From CBDULX01 sp965368175 (GTDB lineage: Bacteria > Pseudomonadota > Gammaproteobacteria > SZUA-229), in NCBI GenBank assembly GCA_965368175.1, contig CBDULX010000011.1:1-30229 (forward strand): DNA of 30,229 bases, read 5' to 3'. A program made the position numbers and the translations under genes. A model generated the notes under the pieces. That model ran no database searches. It was not told where the DNA came from and saw nothing but the letters and a program-made list of their open reading frames with translations. Shown one piece after another: positions 8,291-16,216 of this stretch (positions are counted from its first letter, which is position 1; every line of letters starts with the position of its first letter).

Positions 8291-9558
8291 TAGGTATCCT
8301 CCCCGATCAGGAAACGAATTTCGGTATAGGCAATGGCTTTTTCCACGTCCAGTTTGAGTCGCTGTAATTGCGCTTTAAGCTCAGCACCACGGGCACGGGT
8401 TAAGGTAAAGAAGCTCACCACACCAGACTGATAGCCATTCATCGCAGCATTAGAATTTTGGCTGGATTGAGGCAATACTTTCTGGTCATATAAACGTAAA
8501 CGCTCATTTAGCTGTAACCAGCGAACATGGACTGACTTGAGTTGCGCCACGATCTGCAAGCGTGTGTCAGTAACATCATATTGACTGGCCTGCAGATTTT
8601 TTTTCTGTGCCGACAGCTCTCTATCCTGTCTTTCATCGGTAAAAATGGGTAAATCGATACTGGCTATCGCCGAGATAAAATCTGACCGTTGAGAACCATC
8701 CATATTTTCCCCATCTCGCTTGCCATAACTCACATCGAAACCCCATTGAGCTTTATACTTTTGCCTGGCCAGCTCAACGCCTTCCCGATTCACTGCAATC
8801 AAGGCCGCTTTTTTCTTCAGTTCCGGGTGACTGGATAACTTTGAAATTAACTCATCCAGTTGATAAGACAAACGATTGTGTAAAAATCCAGGTCGTTCAT
8901 TTAATGGCAGCATTGACTGCTCATAACCAATCCATCGCGCCAAATTCGCTCTGGATTCCTGTCTGGCTGATTCAATTTGTTGCAACTGATCTTCCAGTAA
9001 TGATAATTCCAGCTCAGCCTGCAGTACATCCTGCTGCTGACTCTTACCTGCGGCATAGAGAGATTGACTCACTTCCAGTTGCTGTTTGAACAGGCGACGA
9101 TTCTGGCGAACGATTTTTTCTGACTGGTCCTGCAAATACACCTGAAACCAGGCCTTTCGCACATTCAACAATACCAGACGCTGGCGAAGCGCCAGTTCAC
9201 TGCGCTTGCTCTGAGCCATAGCCTGCTTTTCCGAGGTCATATGTTGCAGGCTGTCCCCTCGCGGTAGCATCTGTTGATACCCCACCAGTAACTGAGTCAT
9301 GGGTTCCTGGTCCAGCTCATAGCTATCAGTTGGCACCGATAGCAAACCAAAACGTAGTTTAGGATCCGGCCACTGACCTGCGGCGACTGCCTGCTCATCC
9401 AGTGCTGATGCCTGTCGTTCTAAAGACCGGGTCAATGGATCTTGCTCCGTCGCCTGTTGTTCAGCCATAGCTAAACTCAAAAATTCAGCCGCCAATACGG
9501 GGGCAGGCTGGACAGACGTGAACAGCGTTATCAGATATATATACTTGAAGGGTTTCAT
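8290..9558 (-). CDS. cusC: CusC/CzcC-type outer-membrane efflux channel (TolC family)
   Basis: The outer-membrane factor of the tripartite pump, 422 residues from ATG at 9558 (an in-frame GTG lies one codon earlier). A signal peptide is visible (hydrophobic ITLFTSVQPAPVLA, cleavage near residue 24). The mature protein is rich in long Gln/Ala/Leu helices with the duplicated OEP pattern: one half runs to the LARWIGYEQSMLPL region and a second from the HPELKKKAALIAVNREG region. This matches TolC-family channels. There is no lipobox cysteine, unlike E. coli CusC. The gene follows the small exported Cys protein by 72 bp and overlaps cusB by one base. I call it cusC from the operon context; the sequence alone would fit CzcC equally. 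Confidence 0.88.
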   Translation of the reverse strand: MKPFKYIYLITLFTSVQPAPVLAAEFLSLAMAEQQATEQDPLTRSLERQASALDEQAVAAGQWPDPKLRFGLLSVPTDSYELDQEPMTQLLVGYQQMLPRGDSLQHMTSEKQAMAQSKRSELALRQRLVLLNVRKAWFQVYLQDQSEKIVRQNRRLFKQQLEVSQSLYAAGKSQQQDVLQAELELSLLEDQLQQIESARQESRANLARWIGYEQSMLPLNERPGFLHNRLSYQLDELISKLSSHPELKKKAALIAVNREGVELARQKYKAQWGFDVSYGKRDGENMDGSQRSDFISAIASIDLPIFTDERQDRELSAQKKNLQASQYDVTDTRLQIVAQLKSVHVRWLQLNERLRLYDQKVLPQSSQNSNAAMNGYQSGVVSFFTLTRARGAELKAQLQRLKLDVEKAIAYTEIRFLIGEDT

Positions 9559-9630
9559 CACCCAATACCTCTATCAAAAAAACCAGAATCGCAGGCGCAA
9601 CAAGGCCCTGCCCACTGAACAGTGGCCTGG

Positions 9631-10002
9631 CTAAATCAATAGTACGGTTTTAAGCAATAAAGGGGGTGGACTGGTCTGTCGGTATTGATGGGATTGTAAC
9701 TGCCAACGCAATGAAGTCAGTTCTAACACGGGCTGTATATCTAGCAGCGAGACAAAAGCCACTTTGAAATCGACTGTGAACGACAAAAGAGCAGATAAGC
9801 CTTCATCTGATTGCTGCTCCATGGAAAGCACCGTATCGCACAGATCTGGCTTGCAATGGCAGGGCATATCTTTATGGTTCTGTTTCATAGCCGCATGAAC
9901 CGGTGCCTGTATGGCCAGATTGACCCATGCCAGCACAAACAAAAACAGCATCCATCGAGCGATACTTTGTATACGGCTATTTGTCAGTGCTGAAATATTC
10001 AT
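9631..10002 (-). CDS. Small exported Cys/His protein at the head of the copper operon (DUF2946/CopL-like)
   Basis: A 123-residue protein with an N-terminal hydrophobic segment WMLFLFVLAWVNLAIQAPVHA (17-37) that looks like a signal peptide with cleavage after AHA-type residues. The mature part carries DMPCHCKPDLC (C48, C50, C55 with M46 and H49), a plausible soft-metal site, and ends in a conserved-looking SPPPLLLKTVLLI tail. Similar small proteins head copper operons in other gammaproteobacteria and are annotated DUF2946 or copper-regulatory CopL-like; I am recalling this rather than proving it. The Met at 10002 is preferred because the candidate promoter at 10038-10066 would start RNA at about 10031, too close to the Met at 10029. 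The role is probably periplasmic copper binding. Confidence 0.7.
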   Translation of the reverse strand: MNISALTNSRIQSIARWMLFLFVLAWVNLAIQAPVHAAMKQNHKDMPCHCKPDLCDTVLSMEQQSDEGLSALLSFTVDFKVAFVSLLDIQPVLELTSLRWQLQSHQYRQTSPPPLLLKTVLLI

Positions 10003-10037
10003 ATTTATTGAAACAGAAGCAATAAGCATAGAGACAA

Positions 10038-10066
10038 GTATAAACGTTTAAAAGTTCAGTTGTAAA
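10038..10066 (-). promoter_or_regulatory. Candidate sigma-70 promoter of the copper operon
   Basis: The minus strand reads TTTACA (10061-10066), 17 bases, then TTATAC (10038-10043), close to consensus with ideal spacing. The predicted start near 10031 gives a ~29-base leader to the ATG at 10002. I see no obvious CueR-type dyad in the spacer. Confidence 0.5.
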
Positions 10067-10190
10067 TCCAGTAGTAAGTTATGATGTTAATTCTTTTGAT
10101 AAACCTCAAAATTCATACTGGATTACATCAAGAATCACTCAGTAATTATATATTAGACAAACGGCCCCCATACCAATGCGCTGGTTTTCT

Positions 10191-10203
10191 ATACTTGTAG
10201 TAT
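10191..10203. promoter_or_regulatory. Short perfect palindrome in the divergent copper/FAH intergenic region
   Basis: ATACT-TGT-AGTAT is a perfect 5-bp-arm dyad near the middle of the 313-bp divergent region. It could be an operator for either gene, but it is short and may be chance. Confidence 0.25.
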
Positions 10204-10315
10204 TGCGCATGCCACGAAATGTATTTTACGTTTCATTTAAAAACCATACTCATACAAACAATCCTCGGCTGCGTATTTTGTGCATACGACAACAAGAACA
10301 AACGAGGCATAAAAT

Positions 10316-11296
10316 ATGAAACTGGCAACACTACGACAGGGCGGGCGCGACGGTAACCTCATCGTTGTTAGCAAAAACCTCAGCCATGCAGTAAAAGTCC
10401 CGGATATTGCAAAAACATTAATGATCGCACTGGAGTCCTGGGAATATTGCGAATACAACCTGCAGCAAGTTTATCAGGATCTTAATCATAAAAAGATAAA
10501 AAACAGTTTCAATCTTGATATTGAAAAAGTGTCCTCACCTTTACCAAGAAGCTTCCAGCGTTTGATGACTAACGCATATTTACCCCAGCTTGAACGCAGC
10601 TACGCGGCCCATGAACTTGAGTTTCCCGATGCACTTCGTCAAAGCCCACAAATTTATCAGGCCGCTTCGGATAATTTTCTGGCCTGTCACGACCCTGTTC
10701 CCTTATCCGACGAAAGCTGGGGCTGCGATTTTCAGGCACAAATTGCCACCATTACCGATAATGTTCCTATGTGTACCAGTACCGAAAATGCTAAATACCA
10801 TATTCGTTTATTACTCCTGGCCAATAACATAGCATTACATCACATCACAGATCAGATACATGAACATAAGCACTGCCATCCTCATCATAACCCCTGCACA
10901 AGTTACTCCCCTATAGCGGTCACACCAGACGAGTTAGGTGAGCACTGGCATAACAATAAAGCACATCTCAATCTGACTATAAAACTAAATCAACAACTAT
11001 CTGGGCAACTGGCCACCGGTAACGATATGCAGTTTGACTTCAGTCAGTTAATAAGTACTGCCACAAAAACCCGAGCACTCTCTGCAGGCAGTATTATTTG
11101 TAGTGGCCCAATCTCTAACACAGATACCAGTACTGGCACATCCAGCCTGCAGGATCAACGTAATATAGAAACACTTGAGAATGGACAGGTATTAACTGAA
11201 TTTTTACATTTTGGAGACAGGATTCAGATTGAAGCCCATGATGAACATGGCCATTCTATTTTTGGAATGATTGATCAGTCGGTTAACCAGTGGTAA
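10316..11296 (+). CDS. Fumarylacetoacetase-family protein with altered active site and a His-rich segment
   Basis: It has 326 residues and starts MKLATLRQGGRDGNLIVVS, the typical opening of bacterial fumarylacetoacetate hydrolase (FAH) family proteins, which normally cleave C-C bonds of diketo acids using a divalent metal. The family fold is recognisable (SPIAVTPDELG, FLHFGDRIQIEA, IFGMIDQSV). The family's ExE metal motif (usually DFEAEVAV) reads DFQAQIAT here (Q140, Q142), the following metal-ligand Asp reads Asn (N171), and the position of the usual catalytic Lys reads Asn (N192). The segment 182-191 is HEHKHCHPHH (six His, one Cys). It is therefore probably not a normal hydrolase; a metal-binding or scaffold role is inferred. 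It is divergent from the copper operon and has a GAGG ribosome site. Alignment is by eye from memory. Confidence 0.8.
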   Translation: MKLATLRQGGRDGNLIVVSKNLSHAVKVPDIAKTLMIALESWEYCEYNLQQVYQDLNHKKIKNSFNLDIEKVSSPLPRSFQRLMTNAYLPQLERSYAAHELEFPDALRQSPQIYQAASDNFLACHDPVPLSDESWGCDFQAQIATITDNVPMCTSTENAKYHIRLLLLANNIALHHITDQIHEHKHCHPHHNPCTSYSPIAVTPDELGEHWHNNKAHLNLTIKLNQQLSGQLATGNDMQFDFSQLISTATKTRALSAGSIICSGPISNTDTSTGTSSLQDQRNIETLENGQVLTEFLHFGDRIQIEAHDEHGHSIFGMIDQSVNQW

Positions 11297-11423
11297 ACAT
11301 ATTGTCATTTTCTATAACCACATAACAGCTATTACAGAAACGCATATAGGCGACCCAGACGGCTGATCAACACTTTCATTATGTGTCAGGCGTTAACTCA
11401 TATCGACCATGTGAAACAAGAAG

Positions 11424-11458
11424 CCTGAGCCCAGGGAACCTCTGGTGTATTGCTCAGG
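11424..11458 (-). terminator. Possible terminator of the hypothetical gene at 11454-12038
   Basis: CCTGAGC (11424-11430) pairs with GCTCAGG (11452-11458), and an inner CCAG/CTGG adds a second stem. On the minus strand it is followed by CTTCTTGTTT, a poor T-tract. The stop codon lies inside the stem. Weak evidence. Confidence 0.35.
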
Positions 11459-12038
11459 AATCAACCAGACTTAAGCCAGCAGTATCAGGCGGTGGAGGTT
11501 CAGCTTTATTTTTGACCTGTTCCAGGTCTGCACCCGGTGGCGCCATACTTAAACCGGCTATATCCAGTGCGGGTTCAGGAATATCCGGTTTGGCATCCTG
11601 TACATCACTGCCCACAGGAGCCAGGCTGGCAGATAAATCAGCTATCTGCTCACCCGTAATATGCAGAGGATCAGTATCCGGTGCTGGCAAAATATCACCG
11701 GATGCTACGGCTGTCGACCTGGATTGACTGGCCCTGGCAGAGCTTGTGGTCTGCTTTGTGGGCGCAGTCGCTGCGACCTCAGTAGCAATTGGAGACTTAA
11801 TGGAAGAAAGCTGCTTCAGCTCACAAATGGCCCCGGCTTTTTTCATCGCCGCCTGATATTTCATGGCCGTTTGCTGGTCGATATTTTTTTTAATCACCAC
11901 CCGGTTACCGGAGAACAAGTGCTTCAACTTGGCTGCATCCGCCTTAAACATATTTCCGATATTTTTTCTTACCTGTGCAGGATCTGCGCCATCCAGAATG
12001 CCACCGCTGAAAACAACTTCATAAAGATCGTTACTCAT
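11454..12038 (-). CDS. Conserved hypothetical protein with N-terminal small alpha/beta domain and proline-rich tail
   Basis: A 194-residue soluble protein. Residues 1-75 (YEVVFSGGILDGADPAQVRK, then NMFKADAAKLKHLFSGNRVVIKK and AAMKKAGAICEL) match a small unnamed domain I remember from many gammaproteobacterial hypotheticals, sometimes fused to membrane domains. Residues ~80-125 are a low-complexity Ser/Thr/Ala linker. The tail 130-194 holds repeated short motifs of the form DIAGLSMAPPGADLEQ and DTAGLSLVDS, also seen at the ends of such proteins. No catalytic residues or membrane helices are visible, and the function is unknown. It faces the FAH-family gene tail to tail. Confidence 0.75.
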   Translation of the reverse strand: MSNDLYEVVFSGGILDGADPAQVRKNIGNMFKADAAKLKHLFSGNRVVIKKNIDQQTAMKYQAAMKKAGAICELKQLSSIKSPIATEVAATAPTKQTTSSARASQSRSTAVASGDILPAPDTDPLHITGEQIADLSASLAPVGSDVQDAKPDIPEPALDIAGLSMAPPGADLEQVKNKAEPPPPDTAGLSLVDS

Positions 12039-12148
12039 AATACAACCCGTTGTTCTAACTATTTTAGCAATTTAAAAATTAGCATAAACTATAATTCATA
12101 TACAATACAACAGCCGCGCTAGCTAATATCATTTTGGCCGATAGGGCG

Positions 12149-12154
12149 TATAAT
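12149..12154 (+). promoter_or_regulatory. Candidate -10 box of ppnN
   Basis: A perfect TATAAT lies 27 bases before the ppnN ATG. No good -35 hexamer is visible at 16-18 bases upstream, so this is a partial promoter call. Confidence 0.35.
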
Positions 12155-12181
12155 TAAAACTATAGTCTAAAACTAATAAGC

Positions 12182-13561
12182 ATGCTAATGAACAAACATA
12201 TTACCTCACATCGTATCACCCCCAAAGGCCGGCTTGACATACTGTCACAGCAGGAAGTAAACCGTCTGAAAAATGCCAGTGAAGTTGGTGGTTGTTATGA
12301 TGTTTTCCGTCGCTGCTCACTCGCAGTACTCAATGTCGGCAGTGTAGTGGATGATGCAAAAGAAGTCCTTGAAACCTATAAGGACTTCGATATTCGTGTT
12401 ATTGAGCAGGAACGCGGCATCAAACTGGAACTGGAGAATGCACCGCAAAGTGCTTTCGTTGACGGACTAATGATTTACGGCATCCAGGAACACCTGTTCT
12501 CGGTTTTACGTGATATTGTTTATGTCAAAAACGAAATCGAACTCAGCGGAAAATTCAAGCTGGATGAGCCGGATGGCATTACCAACGCGGTATTCCATGT
12601 TCTAAGAAACGCCAACATTCTGCAAACTGAACTAGAACCTAAAATGGTCGTCTGCTGGGGTGGCCACTCCATCAGTCGTGAAGAGTATGACTATACCAAA
12701 GAAGTCGGCCACGAACTGGGCTTACGCGGTCTGAACATCTGTACCGGTTGCGGTCCAGGGGCCATGAAAGGACCAATGAAAGGCGCCACCATTGGTCATA
12801 ATAAACAACGTATCTACAATGGCCGTTACATTGGCATGACAGAGCCAGGTATTATTGCTGCTGAATCACCCAACCCAATAGTTAATGATCTGGTTATCCT
12901 GCCCGATATTGAAAAACGCCTGGAAGCCTTTGTGCGTACTGGCCATGGCATTATAGTATTTCCAGGTGGTGCCGGTACCGCAGAAGAAATACTCTATATT
13001 CTGGGCATATTGTTACACCCAGATAATGCAGAAATTCCTTTCCCATTAATATTCACCGGCCCCAAGAGCAGTGAGGCTTACTTTCGTCAGATACATCATT
13101 TTATTGAACTGACCCTGGGATTCGAAGCACAACAACGTTATCGTATTATTATTGATGATCCAGCTCTGGTGGCCCGTGAAATGAAAGCGGGTATGGAAGA
13201 GGTTAAGAATTTCAGACGCAGCACCAGTGATGCCTATTATTATAACTGGGTATTAAAAGTCGAACATGAGTTCCAGAAACCTTTCTTCCCCAGCCATGAA
13301 AATATGGCAAAACTTGAACTGCATAAAAACCAGGACACCCATTTACTGGCCGCCAACCTGCGCCGCGCTTTTTCCGGTATTGTTGCAGGCAACGTTAAAG
13401 ATGATGGTATACGCGCCATTGAAGAACATGGCCTTTTTGAAATACGGGGCGATAATTCAATTATGCAACCGCTGGATAATTTACTGGAATCCTTCGTACA
13501 GGACCAACGTATGAAGTTGCCCGGGACTAAATACACACCCTGTTATAAGGTTGTCACCTGA
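12182..13561 (+). CDS. ppnN: Pyrimidine/purine nucleotide 5'-monophosphate nucleosidase PpnN (YgdH)
   Basis: PpnN hydrolyses the N-glycosidic bond of nucleoside 5'-monophosphates to base plus ribose 5-phosphate in the cytosol; the E. coli enzyme is stimulated by (p)ppGpp. This protein has 459 residues, close to the E. coli 454, and begins with the family N-terminal domain (RLDILSQQEVNRLK, CSLAVLNVGS, GIKLELENAP). It contains the LOG-fold signatures ICTGCGPGAMKGPMKGA and PGGAGTAEEILYILG (from residue 261), which carry the Arg/Glu catalytic environment of the family. The start could equally be the ATG at 12188, since neither has a strong Shine-Dalgarno. It is a single gene flanked by unrelated neighbours. 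Confidence 0.94.
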   Translation: MLMNKHITSHRITPKGRLDILSQQEVNRLKNASEVGGCYDVFRRCSLAVLNVGSVVDDAKEVLETYKDFDIRVIEQERGIKLELENAPQSAFVDGLMIYGIQEHLFSVLRDIVYVKNEIELSGKFKLDEPDGITNAVFHVLRNANILQTELEPKMVVCWGGHSISREEYDYTKEVGHELGLRGLNICTGCGPGAMKGPMKGATIGHNKQRIYNGRYIGMTEPGIIAAESPNPIVNDLVILPDIEKRLEAFVRTGHGIIVFPGGAGTAEEILYILGILLHPDNAEIPFPLIFTGPKSSEAYFRQIHHFIELTLGFEAQQRYRIIIDDPALVAREMKAGMEEVKNFRRSTSDAYYYNWVLKVEHEFQKPFFPSHENMAKLELHKNQDTHLLAANLRRAFSGIVAGNVKDDGIRAIEEHGLFEIRGDNSIMQPLDNLLESFVQDQRMKLPGTKYTPCYKVVT

Positions 13562-13719
13562 GCTACTAATTATGCAACTTTTACTGATAAAACAACTCTA
13601 AATGCTGCCAAATGGCACGATTTTAGCTAGATTTTTAACCCAGAAATACTATACTTAGAATAAATAATTAATTAGAAATAGCGTTTGTATCTTTTAGATT
13701 AACCTAAAGAGACGGGGCA

Positions 13720-14301
13720 ATGAATCATTCCCAACCCATACCACTTATATTGACTCTTGACCATGCAGGCAGGCCCATCGACTGGCTGCACTGGCAGGAT
13801 GTGGTTAACCTGTATGTAAGAGAACAGATTGCCTGGACCGCCAGTGAAACCACAATTCGAGTCTTTGGTGGTATTAATCAGCTTTCAGGCCTGCAGTCCT
13901 TTCTTGATTTAAACACTATTATCGCGGTACGTGGTGCTAACGCCAGCAAACTTAAAAAAGAAATCCCTCCTCTGACCAATCGCGCTCTGTTTAGTCGTGA
14001 CCGCTGTACCTGCCTGTATTGTGGCGACACCTTCAAGACAACTCTGCTCACACGTGATCACGTCAAACCCAAAGCAAGAGGAGGCAAAGACAGCTGGAAT
14101 AATGTGGTTGCCGCCTGCAAAGCCTGCAATGTAAAAAAAGGCTGCAGAACACCCGGTGAAGCCCGCATGCCTTTGCTAGCTCTGCCCTATGCACCAAATC
14201 GGGCCGAAGCCATGATTTTATCCAACCGAAGAATTCTAACCGACCAGATGGACTTCCTGCGCGCCCATGTCCCCCTGGACCGTCGTGATTCGTTCAACTA
14301 A
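13720..14301 (+). CDS. HNH endonuclease family protein (orphan)
   Basis: A 193-residue protein with an HNH nuclease domain. The N-terminal ~85 residues show the pattern DHAGRPIDWLHWQDVVNLY, then IRVFGGINQLSG and IIAVRG. The zinc-knuckle cysteines are CLYC (98-101) and CKAC (133-136), with the DH pair at 113-114 in TRDHVKPKARGGKDSWNNVV; H114 and N128 are the likely HNH residues. This layout is the widespread stand-alone bacterial HNH family with SxGG..SWxNLV and RTPxEAxM motifs (here GCRTPGEARMPLL). There is no restriction methylase, intein or phage gene nearby, so it is probably a housekeeping-type orphan of unknown role rather than a restriction enzyme. Confidence 0.88.
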   Translation: MNHSQPIPLILTLDHAGRPIDWLHWQDVVNLYVREQIAWTASETTIRVFGGINQLSGLQSFLDLNTIIAVRGANASKLKKEIPPLTNRALFSRDRCTCLYCGDTFKTTLLTRDHVKPKARGGKDSWNNVVAACKACNVKKGCRTPGEARMPLLALPYAPNRAEAMILSNRRILTDQMDFLRAHVPLDRRDSFN

Positions 14302-14355
14302 AGATATAGTATTTTTTAACCAGTGAACCCCTGATCAAAACGTAGAGGTGACTCA

Positions 14356-15219
14356 TTATTTTTTGAGCCCTTGAAGACCTGCATCAAGATCTGGATACTG
14401 CAACTGATAGTTAAAATCAACCAGTAGTTTAGTGTTGGAAATGCGCCGAGATTCTGCCATGTAAGACAGCATACCAGCCGATAGCTGGCCTTCCGCCTGT
14501 TGCAGACTGATTACCTCAGGCAGGACTATACTCATTCCTTCTGCAACCCGTGTAAAAAAATCATACATAGTAGTAGGATGCCCATCGCTACAGTTATAAA
14601 TTCCTTCGAGATCCATTCGTTCGAGTGCTTCTGCACAGATAGCCGCCAGATCTTCAGCATGGATGCGATTACTGAACGGCGAATCCTGCTCTCTGACAAT
14701 GGGTTCGCCACTGCTGATGCGTTTAATTGGCAACTTACCTGGCCCATAAATACCAGGCACTCTTAGAACCACCCACGGAATTTGCTTTTTTTCACAGAAA
14801 TTCACCATTTTTGATTCGGCATCCAGTCGCCGTCGGGCTCTATCTACCTGAGGATTGACTGGTGTCTCTTCAGTCACCCAGCCCCCCGCACAATCACCGT
14901 AAACGCCTGTGGTACTAATGAGGACAAATTTTTCAATGACCTGTTGCTCCAGCAACTCCAGAAAATGTGCCATACGATTATCATTCTGACCATGAACTGG
15001 GGGAGGAACCAGATAGAGAATTCGGCTATTAGCCACATTCAGGGATGCAGGGATAGCAGATGCAGTATCATCAAGCTCCAGCACACCGCAATTACTTACC
15101 AGTGCCTGACATAGTTGTTGGCTTTCCAGGCTGTGTACCAGCGCCTCTACCTGCCCGGTTAATCTCCTGGCCACCAATTTACCAATATAACCACAACCCA
15201 CAATTAGAGAATTATGCAT
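14356..15219 (-). CDS. NAD(P)-binding epimerase/dehydratase-like protein (extended SDR, YeeZ-like)
   Basis: It has 287 residues from the ATG at 15219, chosen because AAGGA lies about 6 bases upstream and because the Rossmann motif then starts at once (NSLIVGCGYIGKLVARRL; GxGxxG type). Visible family features include VLISTTGVYG near the middle, an Arg-rich helix RARRLDAESK, the VLRVPGIYGPG block and RIHAEDLAAICAEALE. The classical YxxxK is not obvious: the Tyr of TTGVYGDC is present, but the Lys four residues later is missing, as in atypical SDRs such as E. coli YeeZ. The substrate is unknown. A bidirectional terminator separates it from the next upstream gene. Confidence 0.82.
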   Translation of the reverse strand: MHNSLIVGCGYIGKLVARRLTGQVEALVHSLESQQLCQALVSNCGVLELDDTASAIPASLNVANSRILYLVPPPVHGQNDNRMAHFLELLEQQVIEKFVLISTTGVYGDCAGGWVTEETPVNPQVDRARRRLDAESKMVNFCEKKQIPWVVLRVPGIYGPGKLPIKRISSGEPIVREQDSPFSNRIHAEDLAAICAEALERMDLEGIYNCSDGHPTTMYDFFTRVAEGMSIVLPEVISLQQAEGQLSAGMLSYMAESRRISNTKLLVDFNYQLQYPDLDAGLQGLKK

Positions 15220-15336
15220 TACCATCCTTTTCATTTTAACTAAGGAGCCACTGACCAAGTCATGATTGTTTTATACTGGCTAAAAGTATCCTGAATTCAA
15301 GCAGACTTAAGCAGAAACTCCTTAAACATATATCAT

Positions 15337-15367
15337 AAAAAAGCCTGATCCCAGACCAGGCTTTTTT
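15337..15367 (-). terminator. Rho-independent terminator of the secreted four-Cys gene
   Basis: AAAAAAGCCTG (15337-15347), a 9-base loop and CAGGCTTTTTT (15357-15367) form a perfect 11-bp stem flanked by A and T runs. It lies 20 bases after the stop codon of the minus-strand gene at 15388. Confidence 0.85.
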
Positions 15368-15387
15368 GAGTGGAGATGTGATTAATT

Positions 15388-15774
15388 CTAGAAGTTTTCG
15401 TTACAGACCGCTACACGTGCATCATAGTAACGCTCGCAGGTGTAACTATCACCACCACGTGAATAACACTGATTACGTTGACTAAAAGCATACTGACGGC
15501 AACTACCCCAGTTATTAGTCAGCTGTTGAGAATCGTTCTCGGCACTATTTTTTTCTTTTTCTTTCCAGGGATTGCTGTTCAATTTTTTGGTAGTTGCAGA
15601 TTTACGCATATTGAATTTACTGTCAAATTCAGCAACCATTTTTTTCTGCTCCCAGTCAGTCAGGTGATGCTGTTTGGGAGATTTATTAATAAATACATTT
15701 CTATCAACCGCACTGGCTGATAAAGATATAACCAGTGCAGATACAAATAAGATAACAATATTAAATTTCTTCAT
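15388..15774 (-). CDS. Small secreted protein with four regularly spaced cysteines
   Basis: A 128-residue protein with a clear signal peptide (KKFNIVILFVSALVISLSASA, cleavage near residue 22). The mature part is charged and Asn/Lys/Ser-rich up to ~88. A compact C-terminal module then carries C92, C103, C113 and C124, spaced 11, 10 and 11 residues apart (SCRQYAF, QCYSRGG, TCERYYDARVAVC). Two disulfides in the periplasm or outside are likely. I do not recognise the family. The ribosome site AGGTGA lies 7 bases before the ATG, and a strong terminator follows, so it is probably transcribed alone. Confidence 0.72.
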   Translation of the reverse strand: MKKFNIVILFVSALVISLSASAVDRNVFINKSPKQHHLTDWEQKKMVAEFDSKFNMRKSATTKKLNSNPWKEKEKNSAENDSQQLTNNWGSCRQYAFSQRNQCYSRGGDSYTCERYYDARVAVCNENF

Positions 15775-15999
15775 TACGAATCACCTATAAAACGATCAAG
15801 TTAAAGTCATTCCCACTCATCAATTGCTGTAGTTGAAACTTAAGCATCGGGGGACATGCATTAGCCAGGCCCACTGGCATAGATGTTTTCATTTGAAGAT
15901 GATTTTCGGGCAGTGAATACCTGGTGAGCCAGAAACACATCGTTTTATTTTTGAAAATCAGCTGAAGCGCTGATCTGTCATTTGATATTAATATTATAG

Positions 16000-16047
16000 T
16001 TATAAAACAATCACTTATCAAATATTATTATTCTATTATAAAACAAT
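16000..16047. repeat. Pair of 12-bp direct repeats, 36 bp apart
   Basis: TTATAAAACAAT occurs at 16000-16011 and again at 16036-16047. The copies are AT-rich and could be chance or regulatory half-sites. Confidence 0.45.
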
Positions 16048-16086
16048 AGGTTATATTATTATATACTAACTTAATGTTTTAATATT

Positions 16087-16124
16087 CAGGAGTTTTTCCT
16101 GAATACAGGTATTCTGAACTCCTG
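16087..16124. promoter_or_regulatory. Nested inverted repeat upstream of the sensor gene
   Basis: Outer arms CAGGAGTT (16087-16094) and AACTCCTG (16117-16124) enclose an inner dyad GAATAC-AG-GTATTC (16101-16114). No T-run follows, so a terminator is unlikely. It sits about 90 bases before the ATG of the orphan sensor and could be an operator or a leader hairpin. Confidence 0.4.
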
Positions 16125-16216
16125 GTCCCGATACTTCTGCTGTAATTCAAATTTTCCTGGCAATACCCGCATCAGCCCCATAAACTTAAACTGAAAGCCC
16201 AAATTATAAGATCACT

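Larger units (their letters stand above)
15775..16216. other. AT-rich gene-free interval between divergent genes
   Basis: About 440 bases separate the divergent starts at 15774 and 16217. They contain a direct repeat (16000-16047), a nested inverted repeat (16087-16124) and long A/T tracts. A 78-codon minus-strand frame (15785-16021) lacks a ribosome site and looks non-coding. Promoters of both flanking genes must lie here, but I cannot place them with confidence. Confidence 0.6.

Noticed and set aside
10003..10029. Longer start of the exported Cys protein (Met at 10029)
   Set aside because: The candidate promoter would begin the RNA at or next to this codon, and the extra residues do not improve the signal peptide.
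13605..13616. TGCCA-AA-TGGCA hairpin after ppnN as terminator
   Set aside because: The stem is only 5 bp with a 2-base loop and no proper T-run, so I did not call it.
15785..16021. 78-codon minus-strand open frame
   Set aside because: AT-rich, no ribosome site, unusual composition and overlaps the upstream control region of the secreted protein gene.
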